In this document: positions 46,829 to 55,044 of the stretch, piece by piece
Layout of the letters: each line of letters starts with the position of its first letter
Position numbering within the stretch: position 1 is the first letter of the stretch
Assembly (NCBI RefSeq): GCF_009936375.1
Contig: NZ_AP022332.1
Coordinates: 310,001 to 374,000 of the forward strand
DNA from: Methylosinus sp. C49
Lineage (GTDB): Bacteria > Pseudomonadota > Alphaproteobacteria > Rhizobiales > Beijerinckiaceae
Direction: 5' to 3'
DNA: 64,000 nucleotides
Translations under genes and position numbers: made by a program
Notes under the pieces: generated by a model
Told to the model about the DNA's origin: nothing
Databases searched by the model: none
The model's input: only the letters and a program-made list of their open reading frames with translations

Positions 46829-47986
46829 TCACTCAAGCGGAGCAGTTACGAGACCTTGACCAAAATCGTTCACGTCAAATGCGCTCCCGAACATATCTCG
46901 ACGAACATTACTCAGAAGGTGAGATCGAACGACATCGGCTGTAGGATTCAAACCTTGTTTACGCAGTTTCTCCCACCATAGGGCAGCAACTCCAGCAACG
47001 TGGGGACAAGCCATGCTCGTTCCGCTGTGGGTCTCGTATCCACCGCCGGAAAGTGCCGATGTAATTCGTACTCCAGGTGCGCATAGCGTTGCGTCAGAGT
47101 TCGAGAAATCCGCGACAGAGTAGGAGGATCCGTCCTGCCCAATTGCCGCAACCGAAACGACACCGTCTGCCGCCGCCGGCAGACTCGCGCCGACTTTGTA
47201 TTCTGCATTTATGGCGCGCCGACTCTCGTTTCCTGCCGCAGCCACTATTAAAGGAGAAGTCCCGAATGCACCCCTCGATCGAAACATGTTCAAGATCGAA
47301 TCGAACATCCGAAGGTTGTTGCGATATATGTTGAGGACTTTCGAAACCGCAATGTCGTCGGGCCATCCGTCACTACGGTATCCATCAACCATCCCAGGAA
47401 AATCGAAACCCAGCGACATGGAGATGATATGAGCTTTTGATTCCATAGCCCATGTAAGCGCATTGAATAGCTGCTCGGAACTGTCGCCACCGTTGTTTCC
47501 GATTACCTTTCCGACAAAAGCTTTGCTGACGCCTCGCGCGACTCCGATCCTATCGGGGCAATCGCGTCCGAAAATTACACCGGCACAATGAGTTCCGTGA
47601 CCATCATTGTCACCGTTCCCCTCGCCGGTGAAGTCTCTCTCGTTGATGTCGACGCCCGCGAAGGCTTTATGCTTCGAGTCGATGCCCGTATCTAGCACCG
47701 CCATGATGACGCCATCGCCTGTGAACGGACTTGTATCTGCCTTGACTGCGGCGACCCCCCAATTCCCCTGTCCGTTCTTCTCGCCCTGGGTAGAAGTGGG
47801 CCCAATAAGACGAATAGGCATGCTACGCGCCATAGCCATGGTCTTCTGGTCTCTTGAGACCTCCACCGCAGATTTATCGTCCAAATCCAAAACACGCGTT
47901 TCAATCGTTTCGTTGTCAGCCGACGCAGGGCGAAGCGAATTCCGATTCGTTTCCTTTTTCCGCTCCAAGATAAAATACTTTGCCAT
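46829..47986 (-). CDS. Intracellular S8 (subtilisin-like) peptidase
   Basis: A 385-residue subtilase with canonical motifs: Asp99 (AVLDTGIDSKHKAF), His130 (NDGHGTHCAGVIF), oxyanion Asn253 (VAAAGN) and Ser324 (SGTSMACPHVAG). The first 75 residues look like a short pro-region or inhibitor-like domain (YFILERKKETNRN). There is no signal peptide. It is convergent with the larger subtilase, 22 bp apart, and could be a separate module or the second protease of the same locus. Low GC, like its neighbours. Confidence 0.9.
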   Translation of the reverse strand: MAKYFILERKKETNRNSLRPASADNETIETRVLDLDDKSAVEVSRDQKTMAMARSMPIRLIGPTSTQGEKNGQGNWGVAAVKADTSPFTGDGVIMAVLDTGIDSKHKAFAGVDINERDFTGEGNGDNDGHGTHCAGVIFGRDCPDRIGVARGVSKAFVGKVIGNNGGDSSEQLFNALTWAMESKAHIISMSLGFDFPGMVDGYRSDGWPDDIAVSKVLNIYRNNLRMFDSILNMFRSRGAFGTSPLIVAAAGNESRRAINAEYKVGASLPAAADGVVSVAAIGQDGSSYSVADFSNSDATLCAPGVRITSALSGGGYETHSGTSMACPHVAGVAALWWEKLRKQGLNPTADVVRSHLLSNVRRDMFGSAFDVNDFGQGLVTAPLE

Positions 47987-48606
47987 GCGAACGGCCCTTT
48001 TCGATAGAGAATTTCGTGCGCCAACTTTGAACTTCCTGCCGAATCAGGAAGCCTAATGTGAGTGGAATCGGCTTATAAAACCTCATGCTGCACACTGCAC
48101 TAAGCCATCACTTTTACCGTCGCAGGAGCGTTCTGTTTTCGCAAGCGGATTCCATACGAGTTCTGCGGGGCCCGAGTTTCCTTACACGACGCCTCGGAAC
48201 CTGATCGTCGTCCACATTTCGCAACACCTCAAAAATTTTCCTAAACCCGACTCGACTCCGTTCACGGACTGTTCTAGTTTCCCCGCCATGAGCACGAACC
48301 CCACGATACGCGTCGAACGCGAAGCCGAAGAACGGCTGCCGAAAGGCGGCCGCTCGGCTCCGTTCGTCCTCCGCGGAGCCCGCCGACATTAGGCGCGCTG
48401 GAGGACGCCCCGCGTGTGAGTGTCTTCCCATGAGTTCGTTCTTCCCCCTCTCCGTCCTGATCGCCGGCGCCTGTCGCGCCGCATTCGAACGCCGGCCCGG
48501 CGCGACGCGCGCCTGAGCGCGCTCCCCGTCCGCCGGGCCTTCCCCCCTTCGAACAGCGATTCACCGCGCCGGCGCCCCGCCCGCGCGAACGACGGAGCTT
48601 TTTCCA
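47987..48606. other. 620-bp intergenic region with two short ORFs
   Basis: No supported full-length gene. Two short plus-strand ORFs precede the DUF6634 gene: 48288-48392 (34 aa, MSTNPTIRVEREAEERLPKG) and 48430-48516 (28 aa, MSSFFPLSVLIAGACRAAFE). They may be leader or small proteins of the downstream operon, but neither is supported beyond being open. The left part is AT-rich and probably holds the promoter of the minus-strand subtilase. Confidence 0.35.
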
Positions 48607-48945
48607 ATGTCCAAGACCTCCACCATCTTCTTCGACGCCGACATCGACGTGCTGGCCGCGCGGACGCGCACGCTGGCCGACGATCTCGCGCGCCTTCACG
48701 CCGACGGCTGCCCTACCGACGCCGATCTCGCCGACGCGCCGCTGCTCGACAATTGGGTCGTCGCGGCGCGCATGCTCCCCGCGCTGGCCGGCTCGGTTTT
48801 CGGCCATCCCGTGATGGGCGACCGCCCGCGGATCATCACCTCGGACCTGTTCGCGCTCGACGCCGCCGCCGGCTGGGCGCGCACGGCGGGCCGCTTCTAT
48901 CGCCTCGGTCGTCCCGGCGGCGCGGCGCGCGGGAGGGACCAATGA
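48607..48945 (+). CDS. DUF6634-like protein
   Basis: A 112-residue acidic protein (ARTRTLADDLARLHADG, then PLLDNWVVAARMLPALAGSV and SDLFALDAAAGWARTAGRFY). The ending with WARTxxRxYRLG matches DUF6634, a family frequent on alphaproteobacterial mobile elements and of unknown function. The stop overlaps the AAA-M41 start by 4 bp (ATGA), so it is the first gene of a coupled set. Strongly GC-rich, unlike the subtilase genes next door, so it belongs to a different cargo module. Confidence 0.65.
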   Translation: MSKTSTIFFDADIDVLAARTRTLADDLARLHADGCPTDADLADAPLLDNWVVAARMLPALAGSVFGHPVMGDRPRIITSDLFALDAAAGWARTAGRFYRLGRPGGAARGRDQ

Positions 48946-50945
48946 GCAAGCTCTCGGACCTCCAAGGAAACGACGACGACGACCTCTTCGACCGTCCCGA
49001 CGACGATACGCCCGCGCCCGGCAGCGTCGCCGACGCGCTCGCGGGGGCGTGCCTCGGGGCGGCCCTGCCGGCGGATCTGCGCCGGCGCATCCGTCGCGGC
49101 GCCACGGTGGCCATCATCGTCCAAGCGCCTGGCGCCGACTGGTGCGGCCCGCTGGCGCGCGCCGTCCGCAAGGATCCGCAGAAGATCGTCTGCGTGTCGC
49201 GGGACGGCTCTGCCCGCCGCGACCACGATCCCGCGCACGGCAACGACGGCGTCGCGGCGGATCTCGCGGGCGGGCGTTCCGTCATCGGCGTCTCGCAGGA
49301 TCCGCCGCAGTTCCTGCCGTCGACGCTGGTCGCCGTCGCCGACGCGCATGTCCACGTCCGCGCGCCCGGCGCCAAGATCCTGCGGTCGCTGCTGCGGAAG
49401 TATGCGAGCGGACGCGTTCCCGACGCGCTTCCCGACGTCTCGACGCTCGGCTTCCATGAGATCGTGGCCTGCTTCCGCCCGGGCGCGGCGGCGCGCGACG
49501 TCGTCGCCAATCTGGTGCGGATCGCCGACGCCGGGAAGACGGCGACCGTCGCCGGCGCCGACGACGCGCCGCCGATCGACTGCCTGCCCGCCGATCTGCG
49601 CCGGTTGGCGCAGGACATCGCGTCGGGCGTCGCCGACTATCGCGCCGGTCGAATCCGCTGGCGCGACGTGCGGACGCCGGGCGTGCTGCTCGCCGGCCCG
49701 CCCGGCGCGGGAAAGACGACCTTCGCCGCCGCTCTCGCGAAGGCGCTCGACGTCCCGCTGATCGTCGATTCCTGCGGACGCATGTTCGCCCGCAGCGGCG
49801 ACGCCGGCCATCTCGGCACGATCGCCAGAGCGATGCAGGACGTCTGCGACGCGGCGCGGGCCGCCGCCACCAAAGGCGCCAGCATCCTTTGCCTCGACGA
49901 GTTCGAGGCGGCCTGTCCCGACCGGGCGTCGATGGACCGGCGCGGCCGCGACTTCTGGACGCCGATCGTCACCCTGGTGCTGACCCTGCTCGAGGATCAC
50001 GCCGGCGTGATCGTGGTCGCCGCCTCGAATTTCGCCGACGCGGTCGACGCCGCCGCCGTCAGGCCGGGCCGGCTGACGCGCATCGACGTCGCTCCGCCCG
50101 GAGCGGACACGCTCGCGCGGATCCTGCGCTGGCGGCTCGGCGACGCGCTTTCGGGCGTCTCGGACGCCGATCTCGTCGCGACGATCCGCCTCGCCGGGCC
50201 CAGCGCGACGCCGGCCCATGCGGCGCATTGGGCGCGCGACGTCCTCCACGCCGCCCGCGACGCGCGCCGCGACGCCGGGCTCGACGACCTGCTGCGCGTC
50301 GTGGCGCCGCCCGATCATCGCTCGCCCGCCGACCGGCGCGTCGCCGCCGTCCATGAGGCCGGGCATTGCGTCGCCTATCGCGACGCCGGGCTGACCATCG
50401 CCTCGACGTCGATCGTCGCGCGCGGCGACTCCGGCGGGGAGACCCGCGCCGCCGGGCGTCCCTCGATGTTCCCGACGCGCGCCGATCTCGACGCCGGCGT
50501 CGTGATCCTGCTCGCGGGACGTTCCGCCGAGGAGATCGTCCTCGGCGCCGCGTCCACGGGCGCCGTCATCGATCTCGCGATGGCGACGCGCGCGCTGGCC
50601 GACGGTCTCGGCGCCCACGGGCTGGGCGACACGCTGCTGCATCGCTCCGACCCGGCGGCGACGCTGACCTTCGACCACGGGCTGCGCGCCGCCGTGGAGG
50701 CCGATCTCGCCAGGCTCCACGCCCGCGCGCTCGACCTGATCCGCCGGCGCCGCGCCGACGTCGAGCGCATCGCCGACGCGCTGCTGACGAGACGGTTCCT
50801 GACCGGGGACGACGTCGCCGTCCTGCTGGCGCCGCCGCCGGTCCGCAGCGGCGGCCCGAAGAGCGGGGCGAAGGACGCCAAGCCCGGCCCGAAGGTTCGC
50901 GGCCCCAAGGTTCGCGGACCGAAGATTCGCGGGAGGAATTCATGA
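48942..50945 (+). CDS. AAA+ ATPase fused to M41 (FtsH-like) peptidase
   Basis: A 667-residue soluble protein. The AAA+ domain has Walker A GPPGAGKT (252-259), Walker B SILCLDEFEA (314-323) and the arginine pair in RPGRLTR. The C-terminal peptidase domain has the zinc motif HEAGH at 471-475 and the expected third ligand region (STGAVIDLAMAT). Unlike FtsH it has no N-terminal membrane segments and is preceded by a 250-residue unique domain. It ends in a basic tail with repeats of KVRGPK. GGGAGGG precedes the ATG. It probably degrades specific proteins in the cytoplasm; similar genes occur on alphaproteobacterial integrative elements. Confidence 0.9.
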   Translation: MSKLSDLQGNDDDDLFDRPDDDTPAPGSVADALAGACLGAALPADLRRRIRRGATVAIIVQAPGADWCGPLARAVRKDPQKIVCVSRDGSARRDHDPAHGNDGVAADLAGGRSVIGVSQDPPQFLPSTLVAVADAHVHVRAPGAKILRSLLRKYASGRVPDALPDVSTLGFHEIVACFRPGAAARDVVANLVRIADAGKTATVAGADDAPPIDCLPADLRRLAQDIASGVADYRAGRIRWRDVRTPGVLLAGPPGAGKTTFAAALAKALDVPLIVDSCGRMFARSGDAGHLGTIARAMQDVCDAARAAATKGASILCLDEFEAACPDRASMDRRGRDFWTPIVTLVLTLLEDHAGVIVVAASNFADAVDAAAVRPGRLTRIDVAPPGADTLARILRWRLGDALSGVSDADLVATIRLAGPSATPAHAAHWARDVLHAARDARRDAGLDDLLRVVAPPDHRSPADRRVAAVHEAGHCVAYRDAGLTIASTSIVARGDSGGETRAAGRPSMFPTRADLDAGVVILLAGRSAEEIVLGAASTGAVIDLAMATRALADGLGAHGLGDTLLHRSDPAATLTFDHGLRAAVEADLARLHARALDLIRRRRADVERIADALLTRRFLTGDDVAVLLAPPPVRSGGPKSGAKDAKPGPKVRGPKVRGPKIRGRNS

Positions 50946-51187
50946 GGGACGGCGATCTTCTCGACGACGTCGTCGCGCGTCTGTGGACGGTTCGCGAGCG
51001 TCTCGGATCACGGATCTACCGCGCCGCCGTGAAGGGCGCGCTCAACGGAATCGCCGCCGCCATCCTCGAGGAGGCGGAACGCAGGGCGGGGGTGTCCGCC
51101 AACGGCGATCGGAAGGATTCCCGCGTGATTCCTTTTCCGGTCGCGGGACGACGAAAGAAAACGAGCCGCGTCGACATCGACCGATAA
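50942..51187 (+). CDS. Small hypothetical protein of the AAA-M41 operon
   Basis: An 81-residue protein (MRDGDLLDDVVARLWTVRER, then IYRAAVKGALNGIAAAILEE and a basic C-terminus). The ATG overlaps the AAA-M41 stop (ATGA), and GGGAGGAATTC lies upstream, so it is translated with the protease. It is helical and amphipathic and could be an adaptor or regulator of the protease; that is inference from position only. The frame is open far upstream inside the protease gene, but the overlap defines the start. Confidence 0.65.
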   Translation: MRDGDLLDDVVARLWTVRERLGSRIYRAAVKGALNGIAAAILEEAERRAGVSANGDRKDSRVIPFPVAGRRKKTSRVDIDR

Positions 51188-51252
51188 GCGGCGAATCAGC
51201 GTCGCTCACAATGTGGCGGCTTTTGGACATGGTTAAAAACAGGAGTTTGCAG

Positions 51253-51600
51253 ATGATCGCCGACAGCACGACCTTCGTTGACACCAGCGCACCCGTCGAT
51301 CCGGCGAGGCAGGCGCTTGTTCGAAAGATGAAAGGAGAGATCGTGATCACGATGACCGAGGCCGCTCAGATGCTGCGTATGGGCGTCAAGACGCTCCGCC
51401 GCAAATGCAAACGCGGAGAGATCACGTTCGTGGTGAAAGGCGGGGAGACGAGGCCGCGCAGAATGTTCGCGGTCTCCGATCTGGAGGCCTTCCTCCAAAA
51501 ACGACAGGACGAGACGCGTTACACGCGCCTTTCCCGCCCGGATTGGATGGCGTCCGTGCGTGTGAGCCACGCGCCCAAGCGCAAGTCGACGAAGGGATGA
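51253..51600 (+). CDS. Excisionase-like HTH protein
   Basis: A 115-residue protein. Residues 33-80 form a MerR/Xis-like winged helix: TMTEAAQMLRMGVKTLRRKC, then KGGETRPRRMFAVSDLEAFL. It resembles recombination directionality factors. AGGAG is 9 bp before the ATG at 51253; in-frame ATGs at 51211 and 51229 are less well placed. The stop overlaps the start of the integrase gene (ATGA), which fits an excisionase-integrase pair. Confidence 0.8.
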   Translation: MIADSTTFVDTSAPVDPARQALVRKMKGEIVITMTEAAQMLRMGVKTLRRKCKRGEITFVVKGGETRPRRMFAVSDLEAFLQKRQDETRYTRLSRPDWMASVRVSHAPKRKSTKG

Positions 51601-52748
51601 CGAAAATGTCCAAGCGGAACAAATGCGGCCTTTACCGCCGTAAGAACTCGAAGGTCTACCATTTCGACTTTCGCCTCAATGGCATGCGCTTCTACGGCTC
51701 GACCGGCTGCACCGACAAGCGCGAGGCCGAGACGTTCGTCCAGCGTGTCGAAGTTGAGGCGTATCGCCGCCCTCCGCCGCAGTCGGACGCGACGGTCAAG
51801 GGCGATCGCACCTTGTCCCAGGCGATCTCGGACTACATCGATCAACACCTGAAACATCTGAGCGGCAGCCGGAAGCGTATAGGGGACTTGCAAAACATCG
51901 AGACCAAACTGGGCGGCGACATCATGCTGTCGCAGATCAACAGAACTGTCATGATCCAGCTTCGGGACAAGCGGCTGAATGATTTCCGATGGGACATGCC
52001 GACGCAAGGTGTCGTGTCTCGTGGGACGGTCAATGAGATGCTTCGTGCGCTCGACGGGATGCTGAATTATGCCTGCGAGACGTGGGACGTTCCGAAGCGG
52101 TATTCTAAACTGGGAAAGGTGCTCCTCAAGATCCCGAAACCGAAGACCCGCGTCTATACGCTCGAGGAGCAGGATCGCATCTGCAAGCATCTCTGCACCG
52201 AGGACCAAGCGATCGTTCACGCCTTGATCCGCACCGCGCTGCGGCGCCAGAACCTGGTCGAGCTGAAATGGGAGGACGTGAATCTCGAGACCGGAGTTCT
52301 TTACCTCCGCGTCAAAGGCGGCGACCCCGAGGTTATTCCGATGACCCCGGACATTCGCGCCATCATCGAGGAGAGACGGGGAAATCATCCGGTCTACGTT
52401 TTCACCTATCTGGTCCCCGAGAGGCGACACTTCGCTAAGCTCGGATGGATGGAGGCTGGGTCGAGATTCCCAGTAAAGGGAGACGTCTTCTATCGGCATT
52501 TCCGCAACGCCTGCCGGAAGGAGGGGATTTCAGGACGGGTTCACGACTGCCGGCACACGGGGGCCACCCGCACGCTGATCGCGACCCACGATCTGCGGGC
52601 CGTGCAAAAGCTCCTCAAGCACAAGAATATAAAGGATACCGAGCGCTATACCCACCTGGAAGCGAAAGACGAGCTCGCGGCCATGCTCGCGGTCGAGAAA
52701 ATGGAAAAGAAGATCCGCGCACGCCGTCAAGGCGCACGCGCCGGGTAG
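51597..52748 (+). CDS. Second tyrosine recombinase/integrase
   Basis: A 383-residue integrase with a basic N-terminal arm-binding strand region (CGLYRRKNSKVYHFDFRLNG), a core-binding domain and a catalytic domain. The catalytic domain has Arg in RTALRRQNLVELKW, H-x-x-R in HDCRHTGATR and Tyr in DTERYTHLEA. It is unrelated at the sequence level to the island integrase at 29113. It is coupled to the excisionase-like gene and followed by a strong terminator. The DUF6634-protease-Xis-Int run may thus be an element nested in, or captured by, the larger island. Confidence 0.92.
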   Translation: MTKMSKRNKCGLYRRKNSKVYHFDFRLNGMRFYGSTGCTDKREAETFVQRVEVEAYRRPPPQSDATVKGDRTLSQAISDYIDQHLKHLSGSRKRIGDLQNIETKLGGDIMLSQINRTVMIQLRDKRLNDFRWDMPTQGVVSRGTVNEMLRALDGMLNYACETWDVPKRYSKLGKVLLKIPKPKTRVYTLEEQDRICKHLCTEDQAIVHALIRTALRRQNLVELKWEDVNLETGVLYLRVKGGDPEVIPMTPDIRAIIEERRGNHPVYVFTYLVPERRHFAKLGWMEAGSRFPVKGDVFYRHFRNACRKEGISGRVHDCRHTGATRTLIATHDLRAVQKLLKHKNIKDTERYTHLEAKDELAAMLAVEKMEKKIRARRQGARAG

Positions 52749-52767
52749 GCCGTCCGACAGACGGCGT

Positions 52768-52814
52768 AAAAAGGGCGGGGAAGAAGGGCGAGGCTCTTCT
52801 TCCCCGCCCTTTTT
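52768..52814 (+). terminator. Strong intrinsic terminator after the second integrase
   Basis: A 19-bp perfect stem (AAAAAGGGCGGGGAAGAAG and its complement) with a 9-nt loop and a T-run. It is one of the strongest hairpins in the window. A smaller GCCGTC/GACGGC hairpin lies just upstream (52749-52766). Confidence 0.9.
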
Positions 52815-53013
52815 GTTTGGTCGCGGTCGCCGCCCTTCGTGATGTGCTCTCGTCTCGCTCATCTGATCTGAATGGTCGCGCAAACGCGCATGACGCTATC
52901 CCCCGCCGCATTCGAACCTCGACCGTCGATCTAACTCCGTGCCGAGCGGGGACCGCCGCTCGCTGCGACGATGGCTGGGTGGGAGTTGTGGGAGCGGCTT
53001 CCGAGGTTTTCGC

Positions 53014-53238
53014 GTCGGGAACCCGTCGGGAGCCTGTGCGCCAACATGGATCGAATGGGGTTCGCTGAGGCCAAATTGGGCCGAAACGAGTCCTTGAATT
53101 TATTGGTATTCTTCGATTGTCCAATGATTTACGAGTGCGATCACGAAAGAACCCCAAACGTTGGTTTGTAACGCCGAACGCCCCGGTTTCCTTGGGGTTC
53201 GCAAACAAAATGGGCGTGTGTCGGGAGCAGGGTCGGGA
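53014..53238 (+). repeat. Two pairs of GTCGGGA direct repeats; candidate arm sites
   Basis: GTCGGGA occurs at 53014-53020 and 53025-53031 (11-bp period) and again at 53220-53226 and 53232-53238 (12-bp period). Helically phased pairs 200 bp apart beside an integrase gene resemble arm-type integrase binding sites around an attP core. Confidence 0.45.
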
Positions 53239-53828
53239 GTTTTTGCGGCACCGCCCGCTCGGCGGGTTCGACCGGCATCAGGGGCGCTTCATGCGTCGCC
53301 CACAATGTTTTGGATCATACACGGGAAGCTCGACCAGCGATAGGGTCGCGAGGCGTTCTCCAAGCCGCCCGCCGCAACGGCGGCCAGCGCGCGCGGTGCC
53401 CGCTGGGCTGACCGGCGGCCAGCTACCCCAGCGCGTCTCTTGGACCCCGGTCCTGCCTTTTCGGCCTTTCGCGATTGGGTGGCACGTCCCGCTTCCCTGC
53501 GCGCCGGAAATGGGCCGGCGATCTTCGCCGACGAGACCGCGCTCCGGCGCGCCGATGGCCGTCGCGGAGGCACCCGAGCGCTCCGATTCGCCCTCCGAAT
53601 CATTCGCAGCCTCGGCCTGATTCGCGTCGCCGGCCGTCAAATTGAGCCTCCGTTCAGCGCGGCACGGGGTCAAAATCGACGATCATGGGGGTCATTTTTC
53701 GTCCCGATAGCTTAAGCGTGACAATTGGAATCCAAAAAAAGAAAATTTCTCCCGCCGTAATTCCGCCGTGTTTACCCCCGTTGGATTTCCGTGCTGTGCG
53801 CCTAATATACTGATTTCATGGTTAAAAT

Positions 53829-53846
53829 GTCCGCTATTTTGCGGAC
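53829..53846 (-). terminator. Probable terminator of the EIIA gene
   Basis: GTCCGC (53829-53834) pairs with GCGGAC (53841-53846). On the minus strand it is followed by ATTTTAA, so it could end transcription of the EIIA-fusion gene, whose stop lies 149 bp upstream of the stem on that strand. Confidence 0.45.
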
Positions 53847-53994
53847 GTGAACGAAGATATGTGATGGCGATTCTTCGATGCGGGCGTCGACGTCGGTAAC
53901 CGAAAATTTACAGCCGCGGGAGGCGTCCGCGATCGCGAGGCGGAATGGAATTGACGCCGCGAATCTTGGTGGAGCGGGCACGTTTGGCCAGCGA

Positions 53995-54894
53995 TTACGG
54001 CAACGTGTGCAACAATCGCCCGATGAGGCCGATAAGGCTGTCGAAGTCCGAGCCGAGCCGGCCCAATGCCGCCTCGGCGCCGACGAACGCTGCCCCGGCG
54101 GCGCCGGCGGCCTTCGCGGTGGAATCGATGAGGGCGTCGAGGAATTTGTCCGCCTTGCGCGCGAGCCATTTGACCAACGCCACGATCCCGTCCCTGACCC
54201 GCTTCAGCACGGAATAGCAAAGCTCGACGATTCTCCGTCGGGGCTTCTCGGCCTTCAGTTCCTCCTCGAGGATCTCCGTCGCAGCGACACCCTCGTTCAA
54301 CAATTCGGGGTCGATGACCGCGCGATCTGGAGGATTGTTGTGGCCCATGCCCGGAACGGCTGCCCCCCGCCCGGCAATCATATCCACCAGCGATTCGATC
54401 GTCAGAAGATCACGGCGCGATTTTTCCAGCAGATCGACAGCTTTTTCACGCAGATCATCCAATCGACTCGTCGCGTCATCCTTAGCCTTTTCCCCGGTCT
54501 CGGCCATGATTCTTGACGCCACATGGATGTACCGGCGCCCGGCCTCTTCCACCGCAGCGACGAAGTCAGGGAGTTCCATCCCGTCCCTGGCGGCGCAAGC
54601 CTTGATCAACATCGGCAGGTTGAAGCCGGCGACGACTTCAATTCCGGCTCTCGTCATCGCTAAGAGGGCCAAATTGGATGGAGTTCCGCCAAACATGTCG
54701 GTGAAAACGATCACGCCCGTGCCCGCGTCCACCTCGGCGATGCAGGCGTTAATTTCCCTTTGGCGGACTTCCATGTCGTCTTCTGGATTGATGCAGACTG
54801 TCGCGATGTTCTGCTGAGGACCGACGATAAATTCCAAGGCCGAGAGCATCGACGCCGCGATTGGCCCGTGGCTCACCAATACGATCCCGATCAC
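53995..54894 (-). CDS. Mannose-type PTS EIIA domain with novel C-terminal extension
   Basis: A 299-residue protein. The N-terminal 125 residues are a PTS EIIA-Man domain: GIVLVSHGPIAASML with the phosphorylatable His at residue 9, and VIVFTDMFGGTPSNLA. Chromosomal alphaproteobacterial copies are about 130-150 residues and belong to the regulatory PTS-Ntr chain. Here the chain continues with a coiled-coil (about 135-185), a GHNNPP motif typical of mobile-element proteins, and a helical, alanine-rich C-terminus (IVALVKWLARKADKFLDALI) that could bind or insert in membranes. GTG 54894 is chosen because homologues begin MIGIVLVSHG; GTG 54939 is also possible. Confidence 0.85.
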   Translation of the reverse strand: MIGIVLVSHGPIAASMLSALEFIVGPQQNIATVCINPEDDMEVRQREINACIAEVDAGTGVIVFTDMFGGTPSNLALLAMTRAGIEVVAGFNLPMLIKACAARDGMELPDFVAAVEEAGRRYIHVASRIMAETGEKAKDDATSRLDDLREKAVDLLEKSRRDLLTIESLVDMIAGRGAAVPGMGHNNPPDRAVIDPELLNEGVAATEILEEELKAEKPRRRIVELCYSVLKRVRDGIVALVKWLARKADKFLDALIDSTAKAAGAAGAAFVGAEAALGRLGSDFDSLIGLIGRLLHTLP

Positions 54895-55044
54895 GGAACG
54901 CCCCGCTATGCACCTCAGTCCCGCATTTGCAGGCGACACGGCGAGTTAAGCTTGGCGAATCCAACGCCGTCAAGGCGGGGTCGGAGACGAGGGGTTGATG
55001 CCTTCGTATCGCGTCGGATATTTGTTTATCTATACGTCTCGATC

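Larger units (their letters stand above)
52815..53994. other. 1.2-kb region without a supported gene
   Basis: Frames are open, especially 53278-53673 on the minus strand, but show no family content or good start. The left half contains paired GTCGGGA repeats, and 53700-53850 is AT-rich. The region may be an attachment and regulatory region of the second integrase. Confidence 0.45.

Noticed and set aside
48897-50720. 607-codon minus-strand frame opposite the AAA-M41 gene
   Set aside because: Antisense shadow; the plus strand has Walker and HEAGH motifs and coupled neighbours.
53278-53673. 131-codon minus-strand frame in the gene-free region
   Set aside because: No recognisable family, low-complexity segments and no good start. 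Kept only as an uncertain remnant.
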